A stretch of DNA of 64,000 bases, from positions 1,178,001 through 1,242,000 of the forward strand of contig NC_132931.1 in assembly GCF_047675955.1 (NCBI RefSeq). The letters are read 5' to 3'. The position numbers were made by a program, and so were the translations under genes. Shown here piece by piece: positions 51,567 through 62,708 of the stretch (position 1 is its first letter; every line of letters begins with the position of its first letter). Below the pieces are notes generated by a model. The model was not told where the DNA came from. It saw only the letters and a program-made list of their open reading frames with translations, and ran no database searches. The DNA comes from Chlorocebus sabaeus. Lineage: Eukaryota; Chordata; Mammalia; Primates; Cercopithecidae.

Positions 51567-52020
51567 CCAGGTGTATTTTCAGAAAAATTACTCTGATCTG
51601 TGGTAGCATTGTAGAAAACAGGTTAGAGAGGGGCAAGACTAGGTGTACAAAGACCAATTAAGGCAGTCATTATAGGAATGTAGGTGAAAGATGATGAGGC
51701 CAGTGAGGCCAAGAGGTTAGATTTGGGAGTGAATTTGTGGAGTAAGGAGAACTTGTTAGGTGTATAGGTGAGAGAGAGGGAGAAGGAAGGGTCAAGGATG
51801 ACTTACTGAGTTCAGGCTTGTGTATCTGGGCAATGGTGGTTCTGTTCATCCAGGTAGGAAATGCAGGAAAAGAAACAAATTTTCAGGGAAAAGGAGAAAA
51901 CCAATGATAACATCTTGATGCCCAGGAAATAGCCTGAGAGAACAGTTGACCCTGAAGATGGAGATGTATATGGAGGGTCTGTACTAGAATTGAAAGTGAA
52001 GTCATCAGAAGTAGGTGAGA
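51567..52020 (-). mobile_element. LINE-2 relic, reverse, part 3
   Basis: aaaattactctgatctgtgg, caattaaggcagtcattata, gggtcaaggatgacttactg and the tggagatgtatatggagggt block fit reverse L2. Confidence 0.55.
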
Positions 52021-52024
52021 TTGC

Positions 52025-52200
52025 TTGGTTCAGTGATTTTCAACATAGGCACTACTTAAAAACCACCTGGGGAGCTTTTAAAGAATGAGGATGGGGGATC
52101 GAGGCATCCACAGGGATTCTGTATCATTTGGTCTGGTGCAGGGCCAGACCTTGTTACTTTAAAGATGCTTCCCATGAGATAGGTAGCTAGGACTGAGAAC
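52025..52200. mobile_element. MER5-type hAT element
   Basis: cagtgattttcaacatagg, aaaccacctggggagctttt and gattctgtatcatttggtct, then a partly self-complementary end. A small non-autonomous DNA transposon. Confidence 0.6.
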
Positions 52201-52272
52201 TGGGCTGAGAGCCCAAAGAGGGAGTGATAGAACCCTGAAGAACAATAGTAGTAACTCATCCTTTAAATATCA

Positions 52273-52555
52273 GGATAGCTGAGTGTGGTGGCTCACACCT
52301 GTAATCCCAGAGTTTGGGGAGATTGAGGTGGGAGGATTGCTTGTGACCAGGAGTTTCAGACCAGCCTGGGCAACATAGCAAGATCCCCATCTCTACAAAA
52401 TATGAAAAAATTAGCCAGGTGTGATGGCACATGCCTGTAGTCCCAGCCATGTAGAAGGCTGAGGCAGGAGGATTGCTTGAGCCCAGGAGTTTGAGGCTGC
52501 AGTGAGCTATGATCATGCCATTGCTCTCCAGCCTGAGTGACAGAGACCCTGTTTC
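52273..52555 (+). mobile_element. AluJ
   Basis: Old dimer. Its usual A tail is replaced by ctgtttctctgtctgcc and a CT/CA run. Confidence 0.89.
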
Positions 52556-52570
52556 TCTGTCTGCCTTTCT

Positions 52571-52597
52571 TTCTCTCTCTCTCTCTCACACACACAA
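52571..52597. repeat. (CT)n(CA)n
   Basis: CT units then CA units at the former Alu tail. Confidence 0.88.
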
Positions 52598-52649
52598 CAG
52601 GATAAATACCGCCTTCGTTGACATAGTTTCTTGTGTACATTTACCTGTT

Positions 52650-52800
52650 AAAGGACTTATCACATTTTATTTCTGCTGGGTCCATTTTTATAACTAATTC
52701 CTTGAAGTCTGAAACCATGCCTTATTTGTCTTTTCATCACTGCCTTGCACAGTACTTGATATATTTTAGAAACCTGATAAAAGTTGGTTGAATAAATCAG
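52650..52800 (+). mobile_element. LINE-2 3' end
   Basis: cttgaagtctgaaaccatgc, ctgccttgcacagtacttga and gttggttgaataaatcag form the L2 terminus. Confidence 0.6.
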
Positions 52801-52926
52801 TTGATAAGTGATATAAAACAGAGCTTGAACTCATGATTTTGCAAACTGACCAGTTGTTTCTTTGCTGCTTAACAGGTCACTGGTCAAATATGCGTAGTCA
52901 TTCCTGTTTTAAAAACATGCAATCTT

Positions 52927-53234
52927 GCCAGGCGCAGTAGCTCACGCCTGTAATCTTAGCACTTTGGGAGGCCAAGGCGGGGGGATCACGAGGTCAAGAG
53001 ATGGAGACCATCCTGGTCAACATAGTGAAACCTGGTCTCTACTAAAAATACAATAGTTAGCTGGGCATGGTGGTGGGTGCCTGTAGTCCCAGCTACTTGG
53101 GAGGCTGAGGCAGGAGAATCCCTTGAACCCAGGAGGCGGAGGTCGCAGTGAGCCGAGATTGCGCCACTGTACTCCAGCCTGGCGACAGAGCAAGACTCTG
53201 TCTCAAAAAGAAACAAACAAAAAAACCCCAAAAC
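52927..53234 (+). mobile_element. AluS/Y
   Basis: Full dimer. ggatcacgaggtcaagagat suggests Sc-type. 53235-53698 after it is unrecognised AT-rich intronic DNA. Confidence 0.92.
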
Positions 53235-53698
53235 GATTTTTATAAATTGGAGTGGATTAAGATAAGTATTATTTGCTCTGTAATGTCTTGGCTTTTAAGG
53301 TGGTTAAGCTGTGACAGTTATACAGAGGTTCATTCAGGCTTTGTCTTTAGAAGATACTATTTAAAATAGAGTTTATTTCATATGATTAAGGTATATTGAT
53401 CTTGTATCTTTTTAAAACAAATAGCTCTGATTTTAGGCTCATGAGCTTTTTAAATGTTTAACTAGAACAAAAACTGTCAATTTGATAGAAGATCTTGAAC
53501 CGTGGCATAACAATTTCTTTTTAACTAAGAAAATTAAGGAAGTAAGGAATATGCCTTAAGCAAGCCCTATACCTAAATGAATCTCACTGGGATTGGTGAT
53601 AGGTAGGAAGAAATAAATAATTCCCATGTATTTAAGCACTGTTACAGGAAACACCTGTGATTGCTCATCTACTGATATCAGTGTCTTGTCTCGTCTCG

Positions 53699-53728
53699 TC
53701 CCTCCCCTCCCCTCCCCTCCCCTCCCCT
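53699..53728. repeat. (CCCCT)n
   Basis: About six CCCCT units preceded by gtctcgtctcgtc, in the tail of the next reverse Alu. Confidence 0.9.
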
Positions 53729-54010
53729 TTTCTTTGAGATTGAGTCTTGCTCTGTGGCCCAGGCTGGAGTGCAGTGATACAATCTCAGCTCACTGCAACC
53801 TCCATTTCCCAGGTTCAAGAGATTCTCCTGCCTCAGCCTCCCAAGTAGCTGGCATTACAGGCTCCCGCCACCATGCCCAGCTAATATTTGTATTTTTAGT
53901 AGGGACGGGGTTTCACCATGTTGGCCAGGCTGGTCTCCAATGCCTGACCTTAAGTGATTCCCCCACCTAGGCCTCCCAAAGTGCTGAGGCATGAGCCACT
54001 GCGCCCGTCC
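53729..54010 (-). mobile_element. AluS
   Basis: Reverse dimer with the ggattacagg block lost (gtgctgaggcatgagcc). Confidence 0.91.
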
Positions 54011-54039
54011 TCAGCGTATTTTCTATTTTCTGATTTCTC

Positions 54040-54980
54040 AGGGCTTAGATATAAACCATGGAATCTTTTGTGTTCTTTTGTTCTTTGTTTTTTCTTAAGA
54101 TTTTGTCAGCTGTTTCTTTTTATAGGATTTGTGGTTGACAGTTCTTTGCTTTTAACATTTGAGAAATGTTGAGAAACTTTTTTCGGATGAGAAACCCTGT
54201 CATTAGAATTCATTTTCTTATAGGTAACATCCTCTCTCCCCGACTGCTTTAGAGGTTTTTTCTTTGTCTTTAGTTTTCAGAAGTTACATTATGATGTGTC
54301 TGCACGAATTTCTTTGGGTTTTCCTGTTTGGAGTTCTCTTATTTTCTTGAGCTGCAGATTCATCTTTTTATTACATTTGAGAAGTTTTCAGTCACTTCAT
54401 AGAATAATTTTTCAGTACCACTCTCTGTCTCCTTTCATTCTGTGACTGAATGTTAGATCTTTTGTTACTGTCTCACAGGACGTGAGACACTGTTTTCTTT
54501 TAATTTTTTTCCAGTCTTTTTTTGTCTGTTGTTTAGATTGGGTAATTCGTATTTCAAGTTTATTGGTTCTTACCTGTGTTATATTCATTCTGCTGTTGAG
54601 CTAACCCACCGAGTTATTATTTTGGTTGTTTTTCAGTGCTGTAATTTTTATTGGGTTCTTTTTTGTCTATTCTACTTCTTTGGTGAGATTTTCTATTTTG
54701 TCATTTGTTTAAAGAGTGTATGTAATGGCTTGTTAAAGAATAATGGCTACTTTAAAATCTCTGTCAGATCATTCCAACATCTGATTCATCCTGTTGTTGG
54801 CATCTGTTAACTGTCTTTTCTCATTCAAATATTCAAATTGTGGTTTTCCTGGTTCTTGCTATGATGAATGACTTTTGATTGTATCTTGGACATTTTGGAT
54901 ATTATGTTAGAAGTCATAGATCATATTTAAACTTTATGTTTTAGTAGACAGTCACCTTAGAAGGAGCATGTAGCTCCCAG
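54040..54980 (-). mobile_element. Old LINE-1-like relic
   Basis: About 940 bases, T-rich. gaagttacattatgatgtgt, gtatttcaagtttattggtt, gattgtatcttggacatttt and ggatattatgttag recall the untranslated or spacer region of an old L1 in reverse. Family from memory only. Confidence 0.4.
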
Positions 54981-54984
54981 CCTG

Positions 54985-55490
54985 CGTTTTGTTTTGTAAC
55001 AGCTTTATTGAGATATAATTCACATGCCACATGTTAAACCATTTAAAGTATAAAATTCATTTACTTTTAGTATATTTATATGGTTGTACATCATTACCAC
55101 AATCAATTTTAGAACATTTTCACTACCCACGAAAAAACCATACCACGCACTCCTTAGCCGTTATCCTCTCCTACTCTTCATCCTCTCCATCCCTAGGCAA
55201 CCACTAATCTATTTTATGTCTTTATAGGTTTATATTATATAGAATAGAAATATCTATTTTGAACACATCATAAAAACAATCATATATAATATTGTCCTTT
55301 ATCTCATTTTTAGAGTAATATTTACTATTACCCCATATTTACAAATTTTTTTGTAATTTTTAAGTATAAGTATAAATATAAATTATATTTATTTATAAAT
55401 AGCGAGCTGCAATTTATTTTTGTAATATTTTTGGTTTCAAAATCCAATTAAAATTGGCCGTATATAATGAGTTCGGAAGTATCGTTAAGA
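54985..55490. mobile_element. Old LINE-1 3' region relic
   Basis: acagctttattgagatataa, ttcacatgccacatgttaaa, gttgtacatcattaccacaa and ctaggcaaccactaatctat are L1M/L1ME blocks. The strand was not fixed. 55320-55490 is AT-rich and less certain. Confidence 0.55.
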
Positions 55491-55496
55491 ATTGGT

Positions 55497-55788
55497 GTTG
55501 CCCGTGCAGTGGCTCATGCCTGTAATTCCAGCACTTTGAGAGGCCAAGGCAGGCAGATTGCTTGAGCCCAGGAGTTCATGACCAGCCTGGGTAACATGAT
55601 GAAAGCCCGTCTCTACAAAAAAGCATGAAAATTAGCATGGTGTGGCAGCATACACCTGTAGTACCAGCTACTTGGGAGGCTGAGGCAGGAGGATCTCTTG
55701 AACCTGGGAGGGGAGGCGAGATCCTGCCACTGTACTCCAGCCTGGGTGACAGTGTGAGACCCTGCCTAAAAAAAAAAAAAAAAAAAAC
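55497..55788 (+). mobile_element. AluJ
   Basis: Old dimer with gcccgtgcagtggctc at the 5' end. The ggttgcagtgagc block is reduced to gaggcgagatcc. Confidence 0.89.
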
Positions 55789-56035
55789 CACCGACAAAAA
55801 AAAGATATAAATACATAATGTACATTTAACATGTTTTAAAATATGTATTATATATTTATATGTATATTTTTGTTGGCTTTTTAAATATATATTTTATAGA
55901 TTTTTTGTATGTATATTATATATTATAATAAACAATTTATAAGATATGTGCATTAAATATATAAATACATATTAATATATGTTTTAAATATATATTTAAT
56001 ATATTAATCTATATTATATTAAATATATATATATT
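55789..56035. repeat. AT-rich low-complexity DNA
   Basis: About 245 bases of TATA, TTAA and ATTT words with few G or C. Flexible and self-complementary. Confidence 0.88.
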
Positions 56036-56323
56036 TTTTGAGATGGAATCTCACTCTGTCACCAGGTTGGAGTGCAGTGGCACAATCTCAGCTCACTGCA
56101 ACCTCCGCCTCCCGGGTTCAAGCCATTCTCCCGCCTCAGCCTCCCAAGTAGATGGAACTACAGGCATGTGCCACCACGCCCAACTAATTTTTGTGTTTTT
56201 AGTAGAGACGGGGTTTCACAATGTTGGCCAGGATGGTCTCTGTCTCTTGACCTCGTGATCTGCTCACCTCAGCCTACCCTCCCAAAGTGCTGGGATTACA
56301 GGCGTGCGCCACCATACTTGACC
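56036..56323 (-). mobile_element. AluS/Y
   Basis: Reverse dimer inserted in the AT-rich tract. atatatat is on both sides. Confidence 0.92.
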
Positions 56324-56325
56324 CT

Positions 56326-56331
56326 AATATA

Positions 56332-56348
<17 letters not shown>
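56326..56348. repeat. (TA)n
   Basis: Eleven TA units between two reverse Alus. Confidence 0.92.
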
Positions 56349-56365
<17 letters not shown>

Positions 56366-56651
56366 TTTTTGAGATGGAGTATTGCTCTGTTGCCCAGGCT
56401 GGAGTGTGGTGGCGCGATCTCAGTTCATTGCAAGCTCCGCCTCCTGGGTTCACGTGATTCTTCTGCCTCAGCCTCCCAAGTAGCTGGGACTACAGGTGCT
56501 TGCCACCACGCCCAGCTAAACTTTTGTGTTTTTAGTAGAGACGGAGTTTCACCATGTTAACCAGGATGGTCTCAATCTCCTGACCTCATGATCCACCCGC
56601 CTTGGCCTCCCAAAGTGCTGGGATTACAGGTGTGAGCCACCACGCCCGGCC
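56349..56651 (-). mobile_element. AluY
   Basis: Young-type reverse dimer. T-run of about 22. Confidence 0.93.
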
Positions 56652-56673
56652 TCCTAATACATATTTTTAAAAA

Positions 56674-57129
56674 GAATTAGTATCAATTTTTTCTTTTTTT
56701 TTTAACGTTTGATAGAATTTACCAGTGAAGCCATCTTGTCCTGGTTTTTCTTTGTGGAAAATTTTAAATTATTCTTTCACTTGCTTTAGTCGTTATAGAT
56801 TAATATTTTCTTGAGTTACTATTAGTAGTTTGTATCTTTTAGAAATTTGTCCATTTTATCTAGGTTAATTTGTTGGATTACAATTGTTTATGATCACTTT
56901 TATTTTTGTAGGGTTGGTAGTTATGTCTCCTTTTCATTACTGATTTTCATAATTTGAGTCTTCTCTCTTTTGTTCTTGGTCAGTCTAGCTAAAAGATTGT
57001 TAATTTTTCTGATCTTTTCAAAGAGCCAGTTTTTGGTTTTGTTGATTTTCTCTATTCTATTTTCTGTTTTGTTTATTTCACAGTAGTCTTTATTATTTTC
57101 TTCCTTCTGATGGTTTTGGTCTTGTTTGC
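56674..57129 (-). mobile_element. LINE-1 ORF2 relic
   Basis: On the minus strand the frame still reads INKTKNWLFEKIRKINNLLA then RLTKNKREKTQIMKI, typical of the start of L1 ORF2 reverse transcriptase. About 150 codons survive in broken form. Both ends are truncated. It belongs to a reverse transcriptase/endonuclease protein but is inactive here. Confidence 0.85.
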
Positions 57130-57131
57130 TC

Positions 57132-57433
57132 TTTTTCTTTTCTTTTTTTTTTGAGACAGAGTCTTGCTCTGTCGCCCAGGCTGGAGTGCAGTGGTGCGAT
57201 CTTGGCTCACTGCAACCTCCGCTTCCCAGGTTCAAGTGATTCTCCTGCCTCAGCTTCCTGAGTAGCTGGAATTACAGGCACCCGCCACCATGCCCAGATA
57301 ATTTTTGTATTTTACTAGAGACAAGGTGTCACCATGTGGGTCAGGCTGGTCTCAAACTCCTGACCTCAAGTGATCTGCCCGCCTTGGCCTCCCAAAGTGT
57401 TGGGATTATAGGGGTGAGCCACTGCGCCTGGTC
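57132..57433 (-). mobile_element. AluS
   Basis: Reverse dimer next to the L1 fragment. Confidence 0.92.
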
Positions 57434-57439
57434 CCCCTT

Positions 57440-57670
57440 AGGATTCATTCTGATGTCATTTTCTTCATGTAGCCTCTTCTGAGCCCATGGATGTGATCCT
57501 TCCTTGAAATGCGCATATGTCTTTGTTCATGCCTTTTGTATGATCTTTTTATTATTTTATCATGGCATATATGGTTAGTTTCTTGTCTTCTCTCCTTGCT
57601 AAGTTGCTAGTTCTTTGAAGGCAGATCATAAATCATACTCATTTATATGCTCATTTAATGTATGTAACAT
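57440..57670 (+). mobile_element. LINE-2-like relic
   Basis: ctgatgtcattttcttcatg, tagcctcttctgagcccatg and tagttctttgaaggcagatc resemble the L2 3' part. Weak. Confidence 0.4.
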
Positions 57671-57788
57671 TTAATTGAAATGTGTAAGATTTTCTACCCT
57701 GTAAAAGTTAAATAACAGTACTGATATGTTTTTATAATTATTGGAAAGGTATAAGAAGACAATGAAAATTCATTTTTGCCCATAGAAA

Positions 57789-58086
57789 TTTTTTTTTCTT
57801 TTTTTGAGTTGGAATCTCGCTCTGTCGCCCAGGCTGGAGTGCAATGGCGCGATCTCGGCTCACCGCAAGCTCTGCCTCCTGGGTTAATGCCATTCTCCTG
57901 CCTCAGCCTCCTGAGTAGCTGGGACTACAGGTGCTCGCCACCAGGCCCGGCTAATTTTTTGTATTTTTAGTGGAGACAGGGTTTCACTGTGTTAGCCAGG
58001 ATGGTGTTGATCTCCTGACCTCGTGATCTACCCGCCTCGGCCTCCCAGAGTGTTGGGATTACAGGTGTGAACCACTGCACCCAGCC
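57789..58086 (-). mobile_element. AluY
   Basis: Reverse element. tagaaatt precedes it and agaaattg follows. Confidence 0.93.
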
Positions 58087-58103
58087 AGAAATTGTTACTA
58101 TAG

Positions 58104-58393
58104 GGCTGGGCACAGTGGCTTACGCCTGTAATCCCAGCACTGTGGGAGGCTGAGGCAGGTGGACCACGAGGTCAGGAGATTGAGATGATCCTGGCTAACA
58201 CAGGTGAAACCCCATCTCTACTTAAAATACAAAAAAATTAGCCAGGCATGGTGGCAGGCACCTGTAGTTCCAGCTATTCGGGAGGCTGAGGCAGGAGAAT
58301 GGCATGAACCCAGGATGCGGAGCTTGCAGTGAGCAGAGATCGTGCCACTGCACTCTAGCCTGGGCGACAGAGTGAGACTCCGTCTCAAAAATA
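58104..58393 (+). mobile_element. AluY
   Basis: Faces the previous reverse AluY 17 bases away, an inverted pair. attgttactata and attgttgttatg flank it. Confidence 0.93.
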
Positions 58394-58420
58394 ACCCAAA
58401 ATTGTTGTTATGGTGGTTTC

Positions 58421-58708
58421 TTTTTTTTTTTTTTTTTTTTTTTTGAGACAGAGTCTGGCTCTGTCGCCTAGGCTGGAGTGCAGTAGCACAACCTCAGGTC
58501 ACAGCAGCCTCTGCCTCAGCCTCTTGAGTAGCTGGGACTTCAGGCGTGTGCCACCATGCCTGGCTAATTTTTTTTTTTTTATATTTTTAGTAGAGACAGG
58601 GTTTCACCATGTTGGCCAGGCTGGTCTCGAAGTCCTGACCTCAAGTGATCCACCTGCTTCAGCCTCCCAGAGTGCTGGGATTATAGGCATGAGCCACTGC
58701 TCCTGGCC
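58421..58708 (-). mobile_element. AluS
   Basis: Reverse dimer with a shortened right arm. tggtggtttc before and tagtggtttc after. Confidence 0.92.
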
Positions 58709-58724
58709 ATAATAGTGGTTTCTG

Positions 58725-59284
58725 ATCAAAGATTTGATGCCCAGCTTTTCATAGAGAACATCACAAAATTCCAGCTCCAACTAATTTTGGGTTAGAGGCA
58801 TAATTTCCCGCGACAAACGTGGGAAACCTTGTTTCATAGGAGAGTGACTAGGCTAAAGCAAAACTAAACTGGTAAAATGTACAGGAAAGGTAGAGCTATT
58901 TGCCAGGCTAGTTTCTAGCCTCTTATATATCTGTTACTTCTTGAGACCAAATCTAGCTCTCCATTCTTAGTCTCTCCTGGATGAAATCTTCAGAGACTTT
59001 CAGAAAGTGTGCAAATATGCATCCTGCTCATTTTTGTAAGTAAAGCATAATGGCTACATGGATTTACAGTTTTCTTCTGTCATTCTAATTAGATCTGAGA
59101 TGGTCATGATAGGATAATTCTGGAGAAAATACAGTTAAAAAGCTGGGTATATTTTTAAAATCTATATGCTAATAAAAACCTTATAAATAATAGCACATGG
59201 TCTTAACTTTACTTCATTTGCACCATAATTGTTGCATACCTGGCTGTTTGTTCATGCCAAGCCTAATAATGACTAGGACGTACC
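58725..59284. other. Non-repeat intronic island
   Basis: 560 bases without a recognised repeat. Holds the TTTCCCGCG...CGTGGGAAA pair at 58804-58826. Confidence 0.45.
58804..58826. promoter_or_regulatory. E2F-like and CSL-like inverted pair
   Basis: TTTCCCGCG (58804-58812) and CGTGGGAAA (58818-58826) are near-perfect inverted repeats around acaaa. The first matches the E2F core TTTCCCGC, and the second contains CGTGGGAA, the RBPJ/CSL word. CpG is rare around it, so its retention is notable. Regulatory role is inference. Confidence 0.25.
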
Positions 59285-59405
59285 ATCGTATACAGTCAGA
59301 CCTGGGTTCCAGCTTGGCGAATAATTTGCCATGTTGCAATATATTAAGGAAGTTATTTATCCCTTTTGGGCCTCAGTTTCCTTATGTGTAAAATTCTAGA
59401 ACTGA
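59285..59405 (+). mobile_element. MIR
   Basis: cagacctgggttccagcttg then gcctcagtttccttatgtgt and aaaattctagaa fit the MIR body. Confidence 0.65.
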
Positions 59406-59689
59406 AATGTTCCTTTAACCTTATGATTTGTTGCAGCAAGTGTAAGGGATTGCAAAAAAGATTTTGATTCATTCATCAACGAGAGTGTGAAGTGATGATA
59501 GAGGCAGATGAAATAGCTGATCAATAAAGAGAGTGGATTAGAAGAGCAAGGGTCAAAGGGAAAAAACAGGTGAACTTTGTATTTTTAGTTCTTTTTAAAT
59601 GTAGTCAAACCATATTATAACACTGGAACCAGAAGGAAAAACTAATGTTCTAATCCTAGGAAAGCATTAGCTATCTGGGATTTTATTGA
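59406..59689. other. Short intronic non-repeat DNA
   Basis: About 280 bases. Nothing recognised. Confidence 0.4.
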
Positions 59690-60362
59690 GAAAGTTTTAG
59701 CAGGATCAGTCAATGCACATTTATTGAGTGCTCAATATGCTTGTAGTATGTTGTTATATACTATGGAGAAACTGAAAAAGATAAGATATAGTCAATACGT
59801 CCCAAGAACTCACAACTAATTACACTTATAAAATCTAATTACAGCCATAATTACCTTATTGGCAATCTAAAATCCATTAATTCATTCAGAAGTCTCTAGT
59901 TTGAGGGAGCTCACAGTCTACTGGAAAAACAAAGTAACCATGTAGTGTGAGACATGATATGATAGGGTAAGTACGAGGGCACTAGGAAGTACACCTGTGT
60001 CGTATGTGGTAGAGAGCTGTCAGGAAAGCTGTGCAGGAGAGATGGCATTAAAGTGGAATGTTGAAGGATGAGTGAGAGTCATCAGGCAGAGAGACATGCA
60101 AAAGCTGCAGTGCATGTGGAGGCTCAAACAAGGAAGGGATGCTTCAGTTGGATGACGGTGGCACTGAGTGAGTGTGTGGGGAGTGTGGGGGTGGTGGGTG
60201 GTGAAACAGGCTGGGGAGCAGACAAGGGCTGGGTCAGGAAGGGCCTTGTACTAACATTATGATGAGGATTTTTAATTTTTTTTGGAAAAAGTAGAAAGTT
60301 GTGGAAGAGTTTTAAGTAAGGGAACATCATAAGTATATTTGCATTTTTGAAAGATGGTTCCT
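59690..60362 (-). mobile_element. LINE-2 relic, reverse, part 1
   Basis: cacatttattgagtgctcaa, gaaggatgagtgagagtcat, aagggccttgtactaacatt and ggaagagttttaagtaaggg match a long stretch of reverse L2 in the right order. Confidence 0.72.
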
Positions 60363-60658
60363 GGCTGGGAGCGGTGGCTCACACCTGTAATCCCTATGTT
60401 TTGGGAGGCCGAGGCGGGTGGATCACCTGAGGTTGGGAATTTGAGACCAGACTGGCCAACGTGGTGAAGCCCTGTCACTACTAAAAAATACAAAAATTAG
60501 CCGGCCGTGGTGACACATGCCTGTAATCCCAGCTACTTGAGAGGCTGAGGCAGGAGAATTGTTTGAACCTGGGAGGTGGATGTTGTAGTGAGCCGAGATT
60601 GTGCCACTGTACTGCAACCTGGGCAATAGAGTGAGACTCCATCTTAAAAAAAAAAAAG
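60363..60658 (+). mobile_element. AluS nested in LINE-2
   Basis: ggttcctg before, ggtaattcctg after. Confidence 0.92.
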
Positions 60659-61085
60659 AAAGGTAATTCCTGAGACAAGTTAGTGATTGAACTAATTGAA
60701 GGAAGTCAGAACTCAGACCATTTAGGAAGCTATAGAGTTCATATGAGAAAGGAAGAGGGTGAGGATTAAACTGATTTTTTTTTTTTTTTTTCCTAATTAT
60801 CAGCAGGGAAAAAATGGAGGGAAATCAAGTAAAGGGAGATGAAAGAGGAAGAATTGACAGGACTTTACCAGTTACTGATGGAGAGGTTAGGGGAGAAACT
60901 ACATAAAAGTTCCCTGGTTTTGAGCTTGAGAATCAGAGAGAAAGTGGTTCATTGACCAATGGAGAAAAGGGAAGAGTAGAAGAGATTTACTAGGGAAGGT
61001 GGGTTCCATTCAGTGTTTGTTGAATGTGACATGCCGGTGAACATCCAGATAGAGTTGTCCCTCAGCCTTTAAATGATCAAGTCTG
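60659..61085 (-). mobile_element. LINE-2 relic, reverse, part 2
   Basis: gaattgacaggactttacca, gttttgagcttgagaatcag and acatccagatagagttgtcc continue reverse L2. A T-run at 60775-60791 interrupts it. Confidence 0.65.
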
Positions 61086-61624
61086 AGATAGGGATAGAAG
61101 TCTTGCTTGCAAATCGATTTGAGTCATTACAGTGTGAGTGGGAGCTGGCTGCAGGTGAAGCAGGGTAAGTGTAGGAGTGTGAGTGAGGGAATGCAGTGCT
61201 GTAAATTAATCTTTGGTCACCGCTTTGTGATGTTGCTTTTGAAACATAAGTTTGAATACAGAGTTGACTTTTTAAAATCTGGGCTTTTCTATTTTGTGTC
61301 ATTGGTTACTGTTAGTGTTCTAACAGTTAATATCTGTAGGACTCTTTCTTTCCAAAGACTTGGGAAAACTGTTTTTCCTCTCTGCTATGAATTTTGTAAT
61401 CATTTTGTTGATTGCAGAATATCTTGTTGAGGCAGTGATTGAAATTGCAAAGTTTTTTTCTTCGCTCCCAGATTACTTTCTTTCTGTTTATTCATAGTTC
61501 CTTGTTTCATTTTTGATGTTTATTTGTTGACTGTTTGCTTTATTTCAGATGACTTTGTAGGTATTTTAAGGAGATTTAAGAAAGGTTTCACTAGTTACCG
61601 GTTCGTCTATAAATTCGTTGCTTA
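61086..61624. other. Non-repeat intronic DNA
   Basis: About 540 bases, T-rich. Two acceptor-like sites (gattgcag at about 61418, tttatttcag at about 61549) lack a useful exon after them. Confidence 0.4.
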
Positions 61625-61918
61625 GGCCGGGTGTGGTGGCTCATGCCTGTAAATCCAGCACTTTGGGAGGCTGAGGCGGGCTAATCACGAGGTCAGGAGA
61701 TCGAGATCATCCTGGCTAACTCGGTGAAACCCTATTTCTACTAAAAATACAAAAAATTAGCCAGGTGTGGTGGTGGGCGCCTATAGTCCCAGCTACTTGG
61801 GAGGCTGAAGCAGGAGAATGGTGTGAAACCAAGAGGCGGAACTTGCAGCGAGCCGAGATCCTGCCACTGCACTCCAGCCTAGGTGACAGAGCAAGTCTCA
61901 AAAAAAAAAAAAAAAAAA
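61625..61918 (+). mobile_element. AluY
   Basis: aaattcgttgctta at 61611-61624 and aaattccttgcttt at about 61919. Confidence 0.93.
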
Positions 61919-62079
61919 AAATTCCTTGCTTTGTATTTTATCTGTTCATGTACCTGCTGCCTATTAAATGATGAATGGGTTTTAATTTTTGCTTTAAAGG
62001 AACTTAAGTAGTCTGGTGAGGTAAACTAACCACACAATACAGTGGTGTGTGTGCAAACTGATGTGTTTTTAACCAAGCA

Positions 62080-62345
62080 CTTTGAGGTTACAGAAGAGGG
62101 AACAATTGATTTTTGTGCGGAAAAGATGGAAAAAGGCAGTCAGGGACAGGTTGACTGAGGAGATATGTGTAAAAGAGAGAAAGCGGCATGGTCCTGGAGG
62201 TGGCACCATGAGCAGAGGCCGAGTGTGGAGGGGCCTGATGTCAATGGGGAATGGTTCTCAGGGGGTCAGGCTGCATGGGAGGAGTGCTGGGAGGTGAAGG
62301 CAAAGGTGGAGGATGAGCAGGAGACAGTGAAGGAAGGGTGTCCTG
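62080..62345 (-). mobile_element. Possible LINE-2 relic, reverse
   Basis: cagggacaggttgactgagg, gtcctggaggtggcaccatg and ggaggtgaaggcaaaggtgg have the A/G-rich look of reverse L2. Uncertain. Confidence 0.35.
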
Positions 62346-62499
62346 GGCCCCTGTTCTTTAAAAGCCCCTTCACATGTTTCCACGTGATTGCCCCAGCAGC
62401 GCTGTAAGAGAGAACTTGCAGGTGTCCCTGTTTCTTTTGCATTTTGTCCCCAGTCTGTCTTCTTCCTTTCATAATTTCTACTCTAATTACTTGTGAAGA

Positions 62500-62645
62500 A
62501 GGGTTTGATTATCATTATCTCTATTTTATGGATGAGAGAACTGATGCTCAGTGATTTATCTAGTGCCATGTGACTCAGAAAAAACTGATTCCAGACTAGA
62601 GCCCAGGTCTTCTGACTCTAATACACCAGGCTTCTTTTACATTAA
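62500..62645 (-). mobile_element. MIR
   Basis: tatcattatctctattttat, ggatgagagaactgatgctc, the agagcccaggtcttctgact block and caccaggcttctttt form a reverse MIR. Confidence 0.8.
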
Positions 62646-62708
62646 TTCAGTGCCATCTTCTCTTCTACTTTTTCTATTCAGTTACTTTTCATTCTAAAGG
62701 TTATGTGG

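Noticed and set aside
56921..57235. 104-codon frame on the minus strand
   Set aside because: A piece of LINE-1 ORF2 joined to an Alu arm, not a gene.
61540..61570. tttatttcag followed by atgactttgtaggta as a micro-exon
   Set aside because: Twelve bases ending in a stop codon, with a weak donor. Chance is more likely.
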